Shown: one piece after another, positions 22,201 to 31,034 of the stretch
Layout: each line of letters opens with the position of its first letter
How positions within the stretch are numbered: the stretch's first letter is position 1
NCBI GenBank assembly: GCA_020746875.1
Contig: JAGTJL010000011.1
Location: forward strand, 310,001-374,000
Reading direction: 5' to 3'
DNA: 64,000 nucleotides
From: Rhexocercosporidium sp. MPI-PUGE-AT-0058
Lineage: Eukaryota; Ascomycota; Leotiomycetes; Helotiales
The notes under the pieces: model-generated
Databases searched by the model: none
Seen by the model: the letters and a program-made list of their open reading frames with translations, nothing else
What the model was told of the DNA's origin: nothing
Made by a program: the position numbers and the translations under genes

Positions 22201-25200
22201 TGAGCAATTGTTAAGAATATTGGTTGAACAGGGTCTAGAACTTACGTCGATGGATACACCAGACAAGACAATTCTGTTCGAACTCTTCGATAGATACGAT
22301 GTAGAATGGGAGTCTTTTGAGAAATTGATCCAACTGGGCTGTTCGGCCGAAATAACAGATTCAAGTGGTGCCACGCTCCTGCATCGATGCATCCAGCGAG
22401 GCCGCTCGTTGGATATTCTCAAAGGACTGGTCAGAGCTGGCGCAGATCCTCGAGTGGTTGACAATGAGGGAAATACACTGTTCCACGAACTTGCTTTAAG
22501 TAACCCTAGTCCTGCAGCGATTGTTTCGGTGATGGGGTGGTTGCTTGAGATGGGAGTGGAAGTTCATGCTCGGAATTTAGCCGGCCGAACACCTCTTCAC
22601 ATTGCTTCTGCAACAGAAGATGAACAGGACAGCTATTCGCGATCGGAATTATTTATGGACTGGCTACTGAACGGAAGACTTTGTCCGCCATTGGAATTCG
22701 ATGCACTCGACAACCTCGGTGCAAGTGCTATACATTACGCTGCGAGCTTCTCCGAGACTCACGTCGGACGATTACTAAGAGCTGGCGCAGACCCAACACT
22801 GACAACTAATGAAAAACTCACGCCGCTACATATCGCAGCTCGGGGAAGGCAAAGCAACGTGATTGCTTTACTGCTTTGGGAATATCAAAAGCGTGGTATA
22901 CTTGAAAAGATGTTAGATGCCAACGATGACAGCGGCCGTACAGCCCTACATTACGCCTGTCGTTCTGGTCGGCATGAAAGTGTTCACCCGCTTATAGCCG
23001 CTGGCTCTAGTCTTACGCTTCGGGACAAACTTGGCCGGACTCCTGTGCACGCGGTGGCGGAGTTTGAGGAGGAAAACCTACATTGGACTGCAAATCAACA
23101 AGGGGATTTACCGCCACTATTTCACGCAGCTTGTGTGACTCTTGGAGATTCAGCAAGACCAGGATCTTCAAATAGATACAGAAATGCGCCAGATACTGTG
23201 CGGGCGAAAGATATTGTTGAATTTCTCGAAAGTGCTGGCGCAGACTTCGAGGCCACGATCGAAGTGAATAAGGAGGAGTTGACGCTCATGGACCTTGCTG
23301 TCGAGGGCAACTGTATAGAGCTAGTCAATGAATTGCGAGATCGGGGATTCTCTGCAAAAAGAACAGAGGCTGAAGCTCTGATCCAGAAGCCCGGCAGCAT
23401 GAAGGAAGCGAAAGAATTATTGGGAAAGACTGATCCTTCAGGCCGTGGTGGCAGCCAAATTGTGAGTGATGGCCACAATACGACAATCAGTCACGCAAAA
23501 AAGTTCGCGGAGATTTTGCAGAGGAGAGATTACAGCCTCTTCGAAGAGTTTGTGAAGATTGGGGGAGATCTCAAAGCTCCTGAGGGTAGGGGACGATTCA
23601 CAGGACTCCACGAGCTCGTTGAGTGGGGACACGCGAGCCTCTTGGCGAAATATTCCATGGAAGCTATCAGTCTTGACGAACAAGATTGGATGGACGATGA
23701 ACAGAATCCGGGGTCTCTTCTTTGCCATGCTTGCGAACAATCACTTCCGCGACTGGAGACTATAAAGGTGCTTGTTGAGAAGATCAAGGTTGATGTAAAT
23801 TACATCTCGGATCGGTATGGCTACACATACAAAGGCTCGAAAGCCACAGCATTACATTGGCTGTCAACCGGAACCTGTTTCTGGAACATAGAGGCTATAG
23901 AATACCTTCTGGATCATGGGGCCGACATCGAAGCTAGAAACAAGCATGGGGGAACGCCGCTGATGACAGCAGTGTGTTCAGAACTGCCCAATGGGTTTTG
24001 GAAGGAAGAGACAATGGAAATCTTGCTCCAGCGTGGGGCAAATCCTAACCTACTCAATAGCCATGGCAAATCATGTCTTAACATGGCGGATCATGCAAAT
24101 GCCATACGCTTACTCCTCAAATATGGTGCTGACGTCAAGGTTGGCTCTCCGGCACCCCTTACCTCTACCATTAAAGCCATGGACATCGATGGGGTAGAAT
24201 TGCTTCTTCAAGCAGGAGCGAACCCAAATCAAGAGTGTGCACTTCATGTAGCAGCAAGACCCTCTGAGAGAGACAGCGATCCATCTTCGCATATTTTCAT
24301 GACTCAGAAGCAAAGGGCCATGATATCACTTCTCCTCGAGTATGGTGCCGACCCCTTTGCTCTTTCAAGTGATGGTTCTTCTGTCATCCAAATGATCATC
24401 GAAGCACATGGTATACTAGATCCTTTCTGGGATGTACCTGATTTTCCCGTCGAGCTGCGCGGATCGGGTGGACGGACACCCCTCATATCAGCATGTTATC
24501 CATTGATCACCCCAGCACCAAGAAACTGGAGTGTCCAGAAACCGAAGCCAAAACGCGTGTGCTATCTAACAGCAGCATCCAGGCTCCTTGATAAGGGGGC
24601 AAGCGTAGGAGCAGTGGATGATATGGGGAGGACGGCCTTACATTGGATGTGTACATTGTCAGAGGAGCTCGACGAAGCCAACCAAGCTTTGTTTACGGAT
24701 CTTGTTAGCCGCTCACCTGAAAGTGTTAATCAGCATGATCATGAAGGGTTTACCCCGCTGCAAATCGCCTTTGCGAATTCCCACACGCATAAATGGATCA
24801 CCGAGGTCTTGATCTCCTGCAGATGTGATCCCATGATAGCAGACCCACGAGGCAACACCGTTCTCCATTATCTCGCACCCCAGCTTTTGGGGAAGAAGGA
24901 GAAAGCTTTGCCAGCGGCTCAGCAATTCCGGCATTTCCTGTCCCTAGGTGTTCCCATTAACCACCGGAACAATCTGGGCGAAACTGCTACATTTCCTTTC
25001 ATGGCGAAATCCTGGAAGGCCACAGTTGGTTGGTGCAATAACCGCAGCATTTCGAATTACGCAAGGGACAACGACATCTCACATGTCAAAGCCCTACCCA
25101 TTTTCCTAGAGGCGGGCGCAGATCTGCAGGTACGCAACAACCAAGGCAGGAATCTGTTACATGTCACAGCAGAAAGGTGGCGGAAGAAGGAATCATGGCG

Positions 25201-25441
25201 TGTAGAGAGCGAGCAACGAGAGGATATGCTAGAGATTTTCAAGGAGTTGATGAGAAGGGGTATAGATCCAAGGGCTGAGGATAAGAAATGCAGGACTGCT
25301 ATTGATGTTGCTGTGAATTGCGGAAAGACATTTCTAGTTGATTTGTTTGGGCCGAAAGAGAGAAGGATGCAGAAGGCTATCGCCGATGACACTGAAGATG
25401 ATGCCAGCGAGGAGAGCGTGGAAGAGGGTGATTTTATATGA
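19250..25441 (+). CDS. NACHT-ankyrin NLR-like protein
   Basis: Single long exon, 2063 residues from ATG 19250. The frame stays open further upstream to 19154 but without an ATG. A STAND-type signalling NTPase of the fungal NLR class. Residues ~10-50 carry LQSIDELRRWLQPTEYL before the NACHT core: Walker A GVAGSGKS (68-75), Walker B CIADALDEMD (167-176) and LTSRP. A winged-helix-like linker to ~520 includes an acidic patch (DFDSDDDGEPF). From ~540 to ~2030 there are some thirty ankyrin repeats (PLHFAASHGL, TALMLAAQKGHV, TPLHIAARGRQ, TALHYACRSGRH), which probably sense a ligand. The tail is acidic. Fungal NLRs act in allorecognition and non-self responses. No N-terminal effector domain (HET, HeLo, lipase, PNP) is visible. 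A Fot1-like transposon ends about 300 bp upstream. Confidence 0.93.
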   Translation: MAHVRNPNLQSIDELRRWLQPTEYLSPGNEYMKHLKSYVPGTGDWLRDSEVFRSWEDEMDKGCLWVRGVAGSGKSVFAAATIKSLADTQDSKGLRAPVLFFFFRQIVEKNHDPKYLIRDWVAQLLPYSLDLQQKVNGLSAENIDGIGSSRLWDVLVGSMKLEKKVYCIADALDEMDDQHVSFIIQLKELGTLKPESIKVMLTSRPTVSIESQLRQQVVQAVKLEPIEIYPDIVIYVSSRLASLKPRLTEDKEIQVKEAVCMLSKGLFLYARLLMDSIADGLHDGSITPEHLPTAIEQLPRNLTELYERLLSEHARRSKMTVEQQLVVLQCVTQSSRPMRLIELGSVVSFLMKDTSPGLMEGKEAVKQACGRFLELLDDETISVIHHSFTEFAMDRSRSTESGAFPILYEEAAHRKLLELCLQYLQSCEQNSSSFEDQGSAKDNRRTQDFDSDDDGEPFNSRNDLSRKEGEALKRLQDLRSQYPLMAYAAGNLAYHMVKTGTTTDFSVLDQYFVPGKNAFQIWMMTHFHEDRKVGSQPLHFAASHGLTRYIEHLLLGGNKVDAQDAGGQTALMLAAQKGHVATTSLLLLHGADPDHDDMSGLKPMHLAVTSNQIDIVRLLLESGVSCKTEKTRCSPELLEEQLGDDTGQTPLQYACQQGNVEILNLFIPQMNVDDACKGLRWTVESRKRDAAEAIIKTGKAPIDVLVNGVSPLVVAADLMDAFMIEALLRNGADPSVRAEKERWYNIRSTQSKVTLKAVSQDGPTPIHAFAGVNGDNSLWGDRVEGERCLKLLVEAGGHVNAKMVGNHTPLHYAVKKRQLDFGEWDAEKTEYIIAELLLQHGADPNLRCASGATALHKVDPELPEVIDLLVRHGADVNAKDNKGTTPLLMILASIGRGWSSSFYGENKASKEASVFKLIEHGADVTIENEDGWTALHYMFSSIKSFGNEKLWKAVIEAGADLNKPNKKGRPPLLAMSGSREGPTNEQLLRILVEQGLELTSMDTPDKTILFELFDRYDVEWESFEKLIQLGCSAEITDSSGATLLHRCIQRGRSLDILKGLVRAGADPRVVDNEGNTLFHELALSNPSPAAIVSVMGWLLEMGVEVHARNLAGRTPLHIASATEDEQDSYSRSELFMDWLLNGRLCPPLEFDALDNLGASAIHYAASFSETHVGRLLRAGADPTLTTNEKLTPLHIAARGRQSNVIALLLWEYQKRGILEKMLDANDDSGRTALHYACRSGRHESVHPLIAAGSSLTLRDKLGRTPVHAVAEFEEENLHWTANQQGDLPPLFHAACVTLGDSARPGSSNRYRNAPDTVRAKDIVEFLESAGADFEATIEVNKEELTLMDLAVEGNCIELVNELRDRGFSAKRTEAEALIQKPGSMKEAKELLGKTDPSGRGGSQIVSDGHNTTISHAKKFAEILQRRDYSLFEEFVKIGGDLKAPEGRGRFTGLHELVEWGHASLLAKYSMEAISLDEQDWMDDEQNPGSLLCHACEQSLPRLETIKVLVEKIKVDVNYISDRYGYTYKGSKATALHWLSTGTCFWNIEAIEYLLDHGADIEARNKHGGTPLMTAVCSELPNGFWKEETMEILLQRGANPNLLNSHGKSCLNMADHANAIRLLLKYGADVKVGSPAPLTSTIKAMDIDGVELLLQAGANPNQECALHVAARPSERDSDPSSHIFMTQKQRAMISLLLEYGADPFALSSDGSSVIQMIIEAHGILDPFWDVPDFPVELRGSGGRTPLISACYPLITPAPRNWSVQKPKPKRVCYLTAASRLLDKGASVGAVDDMGRTALHWMCTLSEELDEANQALFTDLVSRSPESVNQHDHEGFTPLQIAFANSHTHKWITEVLISCRCDPMIADPRGNTVLHYLAPQLLGKKEKALPAAQQFRHFLSLGVPINHRNNLGETATFPFMAKSWKATVGWCNNRSISNYARDNDISHVKALPIFLEAGADLQVRNNQGRNLLHVTAERWRKKESWRVESEQREDMLEIFKELMRRGIDPRAEDKKCRTAIDVAVNCGKTFLVDLFGPKERRMQKAIADDTEDDASEESVEEGDFI

Positions 25442-27275
25442 ATTGGTAGAACTCTGATCAGGTATGAATGAGAACGAAGTAGATATCACCCGCAGAAATT
25501 GTTTTGGTGGCCGGGGGGGGGGGGGGGGTTAGGGTAGTCCAATAAAGCTGCTAAATACCCCGGGCATCAATGGGAACACACAGAACACTCTCGGCGGAGG
25601 CTACCCCTTAGAGTCCTTCCATCACTGTCGAGGTCCACCGTCATGCTTTCAAAAGAAAGTTCCGAGTCAGTAGAGGTCACCAGATGTAGACTTGGATAAT
25701 CTTGAATGCCGGAAATGTGCTCGGTGTACAGTACAACATGGTCACTTTCTCAAGGTCGTAGCAGATTGCTGCTAACTTGGTGCCCTCGTCGGTTAACGGT
25801 GGACGGCAAGGGAGCCAGGCACTCCAACTTCTCTTCGTGCCTGACAAGATGGACGAGGATTTCACCAACAGCACCGAGAACATTTCCTTAGCCGTAGTCT
25901 CGCCAGTTGCCATCCACGTTGATAGTCAGAAAGTAGGGCATATCGTTGTTATCGCGATGTGGTATGCCCCAACTCCTGCTCAGGTGTAGAGTTGAAATGA
26001 CCCAGCGTCTGTAGAAGGACTAGAACTTGAAGCCGAGACTAGTGAAGTGAAGTTGATCGTCAAATAATTGACATCAAGTGGGGCACCACGAGCTTGTGTA
26101 AACAACAGTCCTCTGAGTCGGGAGCAGGAAAGCCACAGAAATTAGCCGAAGATGCAACCCGCTTCAATCCGGAGGAGTCAAAGAAAAAAAGGAGATGAAT
26201 AAGAGGAAAACACTTAGCTGCTTATATGGAACGGCTTGTTATTAACCTCAGTGTTGTAGCCCTGAAGTTTGCAAACAAAGACTTGCACAAGGATCTCAGT
26301 AATCAAGGTTTGAGAGAATTCGGGACTGCTTCGGCACCATGGCCAGTCATCGATGATCATCATGTGATATCGTTAAAAAACATATTTCTGAGAACTCTAG
26401 CACTGATCAGGTGTATCTCTAATAGCGAGCGAAAAGAAAGCACTGCTCAAGACTGCGAATCTAATTTATATGGCGCAACTTTGCAATGATTACCCGCAAA
26501 CAGTGAGCCAAAGACACAGCCAATGCAACTACAACGAGAGGATGAGTCCCTTGACAGAATAGCTTCAATGCCGATGCCACTGGGAAAGGAATCAGATCGA
26601 TTACCCTAAAAATCAAGAGCGTGAGGGAATATGGACGCATGCAAACTTTTCTTTGAGGGGACTTGTAACGACAGAACGGAACAGGACATCAGCGATCTGG
26701 AAGCAAAGTAGACGATCGATTGTTTTATAGGGGCATCAACATCTAAAATGGTAAATTGCCCAGTCGCCAAGAGTCCCCTAGCTGTAACGAGTCTGAAAGG
26801 TCAGACAAAGGGGCCAGAAACACGACCCGCTCAAGTTTCGCACTGTCTGTTCTCTTGAAACATGGTTTCCATGGCAGTTTCAGTCTCTCTGACGTGCCTT
26901 CCCCAGCTACCCCGCGCTTCGAAAAAGCATTACTTCTCCTTTTTGGATCGTAAGTTTTGATGTTCGAACTTGGGTACGTAAGTACAAAACTACATCATTA
27001 CTCGCCTCGGCATCATTTTCGTCACTAATCTTAAACATCATCCTACCATGCATGCATCCAGAATGACTCGCTTAATTCTTGTGCGCTTCCCTAACCTCAC
27101 TGCCAAGGAATCTAGTACCTTCGCGCCTTTCACTCGCCCAGGCACGTGTTTCAGTCTCACTTCTCAGCAGCCATCAAACTCTCTGCATCTTGGCGACTTC
27201 TGCGTTGCTTAAAGAACCCAAGAGTCCTACGGAAAGATTTGAGAAAACGCGATTTCCACACCACAGCAGCCCGCA
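25442..27275. other. Long intergenic region with a G16 tract
   Basis: A run of 16 G lies at 25513-25528, 71 nt after the NLR stop. At about 25590-25950 the minus strand has partly protein-like frames (TINVDGNWRDYG, then GEILVHLVRHEEKLECL, then VDLDSDGRTLRGSLRREC) interrupted by stops, perhaps an old gene remnant. The rest shows nothing supported. Confidence 0.4.
25513..25528 (+). repeat. G16 homopolymer
   Basis: Uninterrupted run of 16 G on the coding strand of the NLR gene, 71 nt beyond its stop codon. Confidence 0.9.
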
Positions 27276-27819
27276 ATGTTGAAGAATTTCATCGACAAGC
27301 GCCGCCAGTCATATCAACTACCCCGCCCAACAATCGGAGAGCTCAGGGCAGAGAATGGAAGGAAAAACATATCATCACACTCGGAATTCGAAGCTGTAAT
27401 CGGCTACAGTCGTGCCGTTGTCACGGGATCATGGATTGAAGTCTCCGGAACCACTGGGTATGCCTTTCCGACCAATTATTTTTGTGAATCAGATACTCAC
27501 GTGTAATTATATCATCAGTGTCCATTATGACACTGGATTCATCGCTCCTTCTGTAGTCGAGCAGACCGAGCAGGCTTTCATCAATATCGCAGCTGCACTT
27601 GAACAGGCAGGAGCTACGCTCAGAGATGTTGTTCGGGTGCGATACATCTTGCCTGACAAAAAGGACTTTTGTTTGATTTGGCCAACGTTGCGGAGTGTAT
27701 GGGGTAACATTCGGCCGGCCGCTACGATGATGCAGGCAGGATTGATGAATGATGAGATGAAGATTGAGATTGAGGTCACGGCTAGAAAGGCGAGGCCTAC
27801 ACTTGAAGGGACGGTTTGA
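27276..27819 (+). CDS. RidA/YjgF/UK114 family protein
   Basis: Exons 27276-27457 and 27519-27819, joined by a 61-nt intron (ACTGG/GTATGC ... ATCATCAG/TGTCC), give 160 residues. RidA proteins are small trimers that hydrolyse reactive enamine/imine intermediates made by PLP enzymes; fungal paralogues often act in accessory pathways. Family text: KNISSHSEFEAVIGYSRAVV, WIEVSGTTG, AEQT-like EQTEQAFINIAAALEQAGA, VVRVRYILPDKKDF, RPAATMMQAGL, MKIEIEVTARK. The N-terminus is ~30 residues longer than usual. Just upstream a different frame reads LRKRDFHTTAARN, like a mitochondrial presequence, but I found no splice that joins it, so location is open. Convergent with the DJ-1-like gene. Confidence 0.9.
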
Positions 27820-28605
27820 TGATTGGGCTTAGATGAGTGTTAGTAGCGAAGTTTGATTTTGGGCGCTTTGCGTGTGCAGCTATAAATAATGTGGTTGATA
27901 CCTAGACATAGAAGGTGGACAAGCTATATTGTGACTTGTTTCGGGAATGGACGAAGGCTAGCAAAAAAAACCTAATCCTTCGTATATAGAAGTAAGAAGT
28001 GAATAAATCAGAGTTTCCTCTTTCTTCAGCAGAAGATTCCATGGACTCTTGTATACCGAAGATGCTAAATCGACCGTTTTCACCGACTAGCGTCCGTTAA
28101 TGCTAATTAACGTTAGGGATCGTCATTTGTCGAGTAAGGCTTAAGCATAAGTGTGGATTTAGCATAACGAGTAGTGGAATGATTTCTATATTAGCAAAAA
28201 TCGTGGCTGCGGGGTGGTGGGCTGGTTTTGGTGTGTGACGCTCATAATTGGTGATACAAGTATTAATTATGAAAGTTAAAATATTAAATATACATTGGCA
28301 ACTGCTATGACAGTTGAAGGCAGATAGTGCCTACCAATGCTTATCACATATAATTCCTATCAGATTTTTTTATGTTTGCAGTGAGTTGAGCAAAAAATTC
28401 TACACCTAGGCTGAACTGACAGACAAATCTAGGGCGCCTGTCTCAAAATCTCAATAACGATACAACGCCACGGACACCGAAGATTATAGAGCAAGGATCA
28501 AGATATATGCCTCCCGGAGGTAGTCAGATTTAGCTAATTGCGGCAATTCGACGTATATTTCAAGCCGAATGAAATCTGGAGCTCTCGATAAATGATATCC
28601 AGTAT
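27820..28605. other. Convergent intergenic region, nothing recognised
   Basis: AT-rich spacer between the RidA-like and DJ-1-like genes. No supported feature. Confidence 0.4.
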
Positions 28606-29399
28606 CTACAACTTCCCTGGAGCATCTGCGTAATTGACATCTCTGATGGGATACGCACCGAGCTCCAAAGCGAACTCAACCAGCGCACCACTCCAGTACT
28701 CTGTGACAAAAGCACGCATAAGATCCGTCCCATTCAACAACGCGCCACTAGTCCACAGCTTATCATCCCTAGCCCAACGCTTCTCAACCCAGTTAACTCC
28801 GGGAACTGTTTTGCGGAGAGATTCCACCATTGGTCGAGGTGCAGTGGCAGTCCTACCTTCAAGCAACCCTGCTTGAAGGGCAGACTCCATTCCTCCACAG
28901 ATAGTGATGAAAGCAGCGCAGTTGTCGTAGCTTTTGCGTATAAATACTTTTTCTGCATCACTGAGAATGTACCCGTTTCCATGTGCACCCATCACAATTA
29001 TATCTAGTTGTGGGCAGGTCGCGAAGCTGTCCTATTATCATCTGATCAATTGTTGGGCTGAATACTTATATAGTGTCTGAAAATTCTTACTGTTGGAGTC
29101 ACACGGGTTCCGGCGGTCAAGTGTGCTTCTTTCCCTGTTTCATTGACCCAGTGGAACTCGACGTCAAGGGCTTGGGCTCGCATCTCAGGGGAAACCATAC
29201 TTTCAGGGAGGTTATCCACAAGTTTCGTAGAGATCGCGTCCAAGATATCAATTGGGGCCACGTCTAGAATTTCGGTCTCTCTATGTTTTCAATTAGTTGC
29301 CAGTTCATGGGGGGGTGGGGTTGAGATTGACGAATTGACCAAGATTACACCAGCCCGAATGGTGCGATGAGGTTTAGAAAGGTTGATTGGATCAGACAT
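28606..29399 (-). CDS. DJ-1/PfpI (class I glutamine amidotransferase-like) family protein
   Basis: Exons 29399-29332, 29280-29091 and 29031-28606 on the minus strand. The introns are 51 nt (GTCAAT donor, weakest point) and 59 nt (GTAAGA ... AATAG). All phases fit, giving 227 residues. Order of motifs: TIRAGVILVNS, TEILDVAPIDILDAI (first strand and helix), LDIIVMGAHGNG (~94-106), and the nucleophile elbow ITICGGMESALQAGLLEG with Cys131, followed by TATAPRP. The C-terminal block GVNWVEKRWARDDKLWTSG ... YPIRDVNYADA is usual for fungal ThiJ/PfpI-like proteins. Such proteins include glyoxalases, isocyanide hydratases and chaperone-like hydrolases, so the reaction is not assigned. Confidence 0.87.
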
Positions 29400-31034
29400 T
29401 GTGGATGGAGAGAAATGCTAGCTTTTTGTAAATAATGCTGGAGCTTGGAAAGCGGCCTGCGGTCGTTATAGTATAGAAACATTCTACACTTTATACTTCA
29501 ATCTTCTACGGCATATTCGTGCATTATATCCAAAACCGAACTAGGGCATCGGAATCATTGCAATTCATTGTCCCTATGGCGCAGCAGTGCTCGTAGATCC
29601 GTGCATACATTGTTCTCATCAAAGGTTCTGTCACTTCGGATGGGGTGTTCTCCGTTTTTTGATATCCGTATATGCGTACATCCTGTTGATTTACGGTATA
29701 GGCTTAGTGTCGGAGTTATGGATGGTGCAGGGCTGTACAGCTGGATAGGTGTCGCTAGACTACAAGGCTGTAGGCCCTGTCCAGAGGGCTACAGGGATTG
29801 GTAGTAGAGTAGACAGCCTATATGCAGTGTAAATAGCACCGCAGTTCAGGCAGTCACTTCAATATCACTAGAACCAGCACATCCGTCCGTGATCAAACAA
29901 TTTTGGTGAGCTCCAAGCCGGGATTTTGACCAAATTCAGCTTCTTACTTTGTGCTTCGGATATATCGAGCTAATCTAATTGGTAGTTGAACACAACCTTT
30001 TTTTTCTTAGTCCCAAGGTCGGTTAGGAAGCTCGCCGCTTCTACTTGGGCGCTAATCACCCTCGGCTCACCCTCTCGTCACCCGGCTCACCTGAGCCGCC
30101 TAAGCTGCCTGAGCAGTCTCTAGGCAGGATTCGAGAGAGCTAGAACGGGTTCCCGGGGATCAGGATAAGCTCCCTGTTACCAAAGTAGCTCAACGCTCCA
30201 CTTTCGTTGAAAATAGAACTTGGTCTTTTTAATGCATGCTTCGTTCGGCTGTTGCATGACCGGAATCTTGACACCTCCCAACGCAATGACCCACGTGACC
30301 CCGCGCTGCCTTTGCTCAGGCAGCTCAGGCCTGGCTCAACTTCGGCTCGAGTCTGCTTAGGTCTGCTTACCCATCTTACCAGAAATCGTCAACTTTTTAC
30401 CGAGGAGCCCGAAAAGGCCCCTTTTGGTTTGAGCGCTGCTTTCTTAACTAACCTCTCGATACTCCCGCACCCTAACTCTATTACTACACCGCCTAACACC
30501 CACGTGCAGCCTTAGGCATTCACTTTCGTGCGGCAGGACTTTCACTATCTTTGGGCCCAATCAGAGCCTAGAATCAAACGGGTAATCGAATATATGGTCT
30601 AGAACTGAGAAGGAGCATACGCAGGATACTGAACGATACATACTATAAAATCATTTTTACGATGAAAGCTATGCTGGTAGTATATGCGTTGCTTGGGTGT
30701 ATTGGGGTCCTATAGAGAATGCAGACACCGCTTCTCAGCTTCTTAATGCAGCTAGTCACAATGATATTTTGTTCCCCCCCTCTTGCTCTTGGTTTTTTCA
30801 AGCTTTTGGTTGATTTGGCTAGGCTCGCCATGTGTGCCGTCTGGCATGAGCCCTGAGCAGGCAGCCTGTGGCGAAACACGCAGGGGACTCTCAGGGGCTG
30901 TGCTGGAGTAGCCATCGTCTCAGCCCCTTTGCACCTTCCTGATTATCTACTTCTTACTTTCGGCCATTTCTGACGATTTTCATGTACTTTCATATTTGAC
31001 TCCTGCACCCAGCGTGTGTGTCGACGTCAGTACT
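29400..31034. other. Long intergenic region upstream of the second HET gene
   Basis: No supported gene. The stretch 30060-30370 and the piece 30845-30900 are unusually rich in the words GCTCAC, CCTGAGC and GCTCAGG, which recur on the far side of the HET gene at 34860-34960. They may be remnants of one small repeat family. A C7 run lies near 30775. Confidence 0.35.

Noticed and set aside
27146..27439. Presequence-like frame as exon 1 of the RidA gene
   Set aside because: RDFHTTAARN looks mitochondrial, but no GT-AG intron joins that frame in phase with the RidA exon; kept only as a note.
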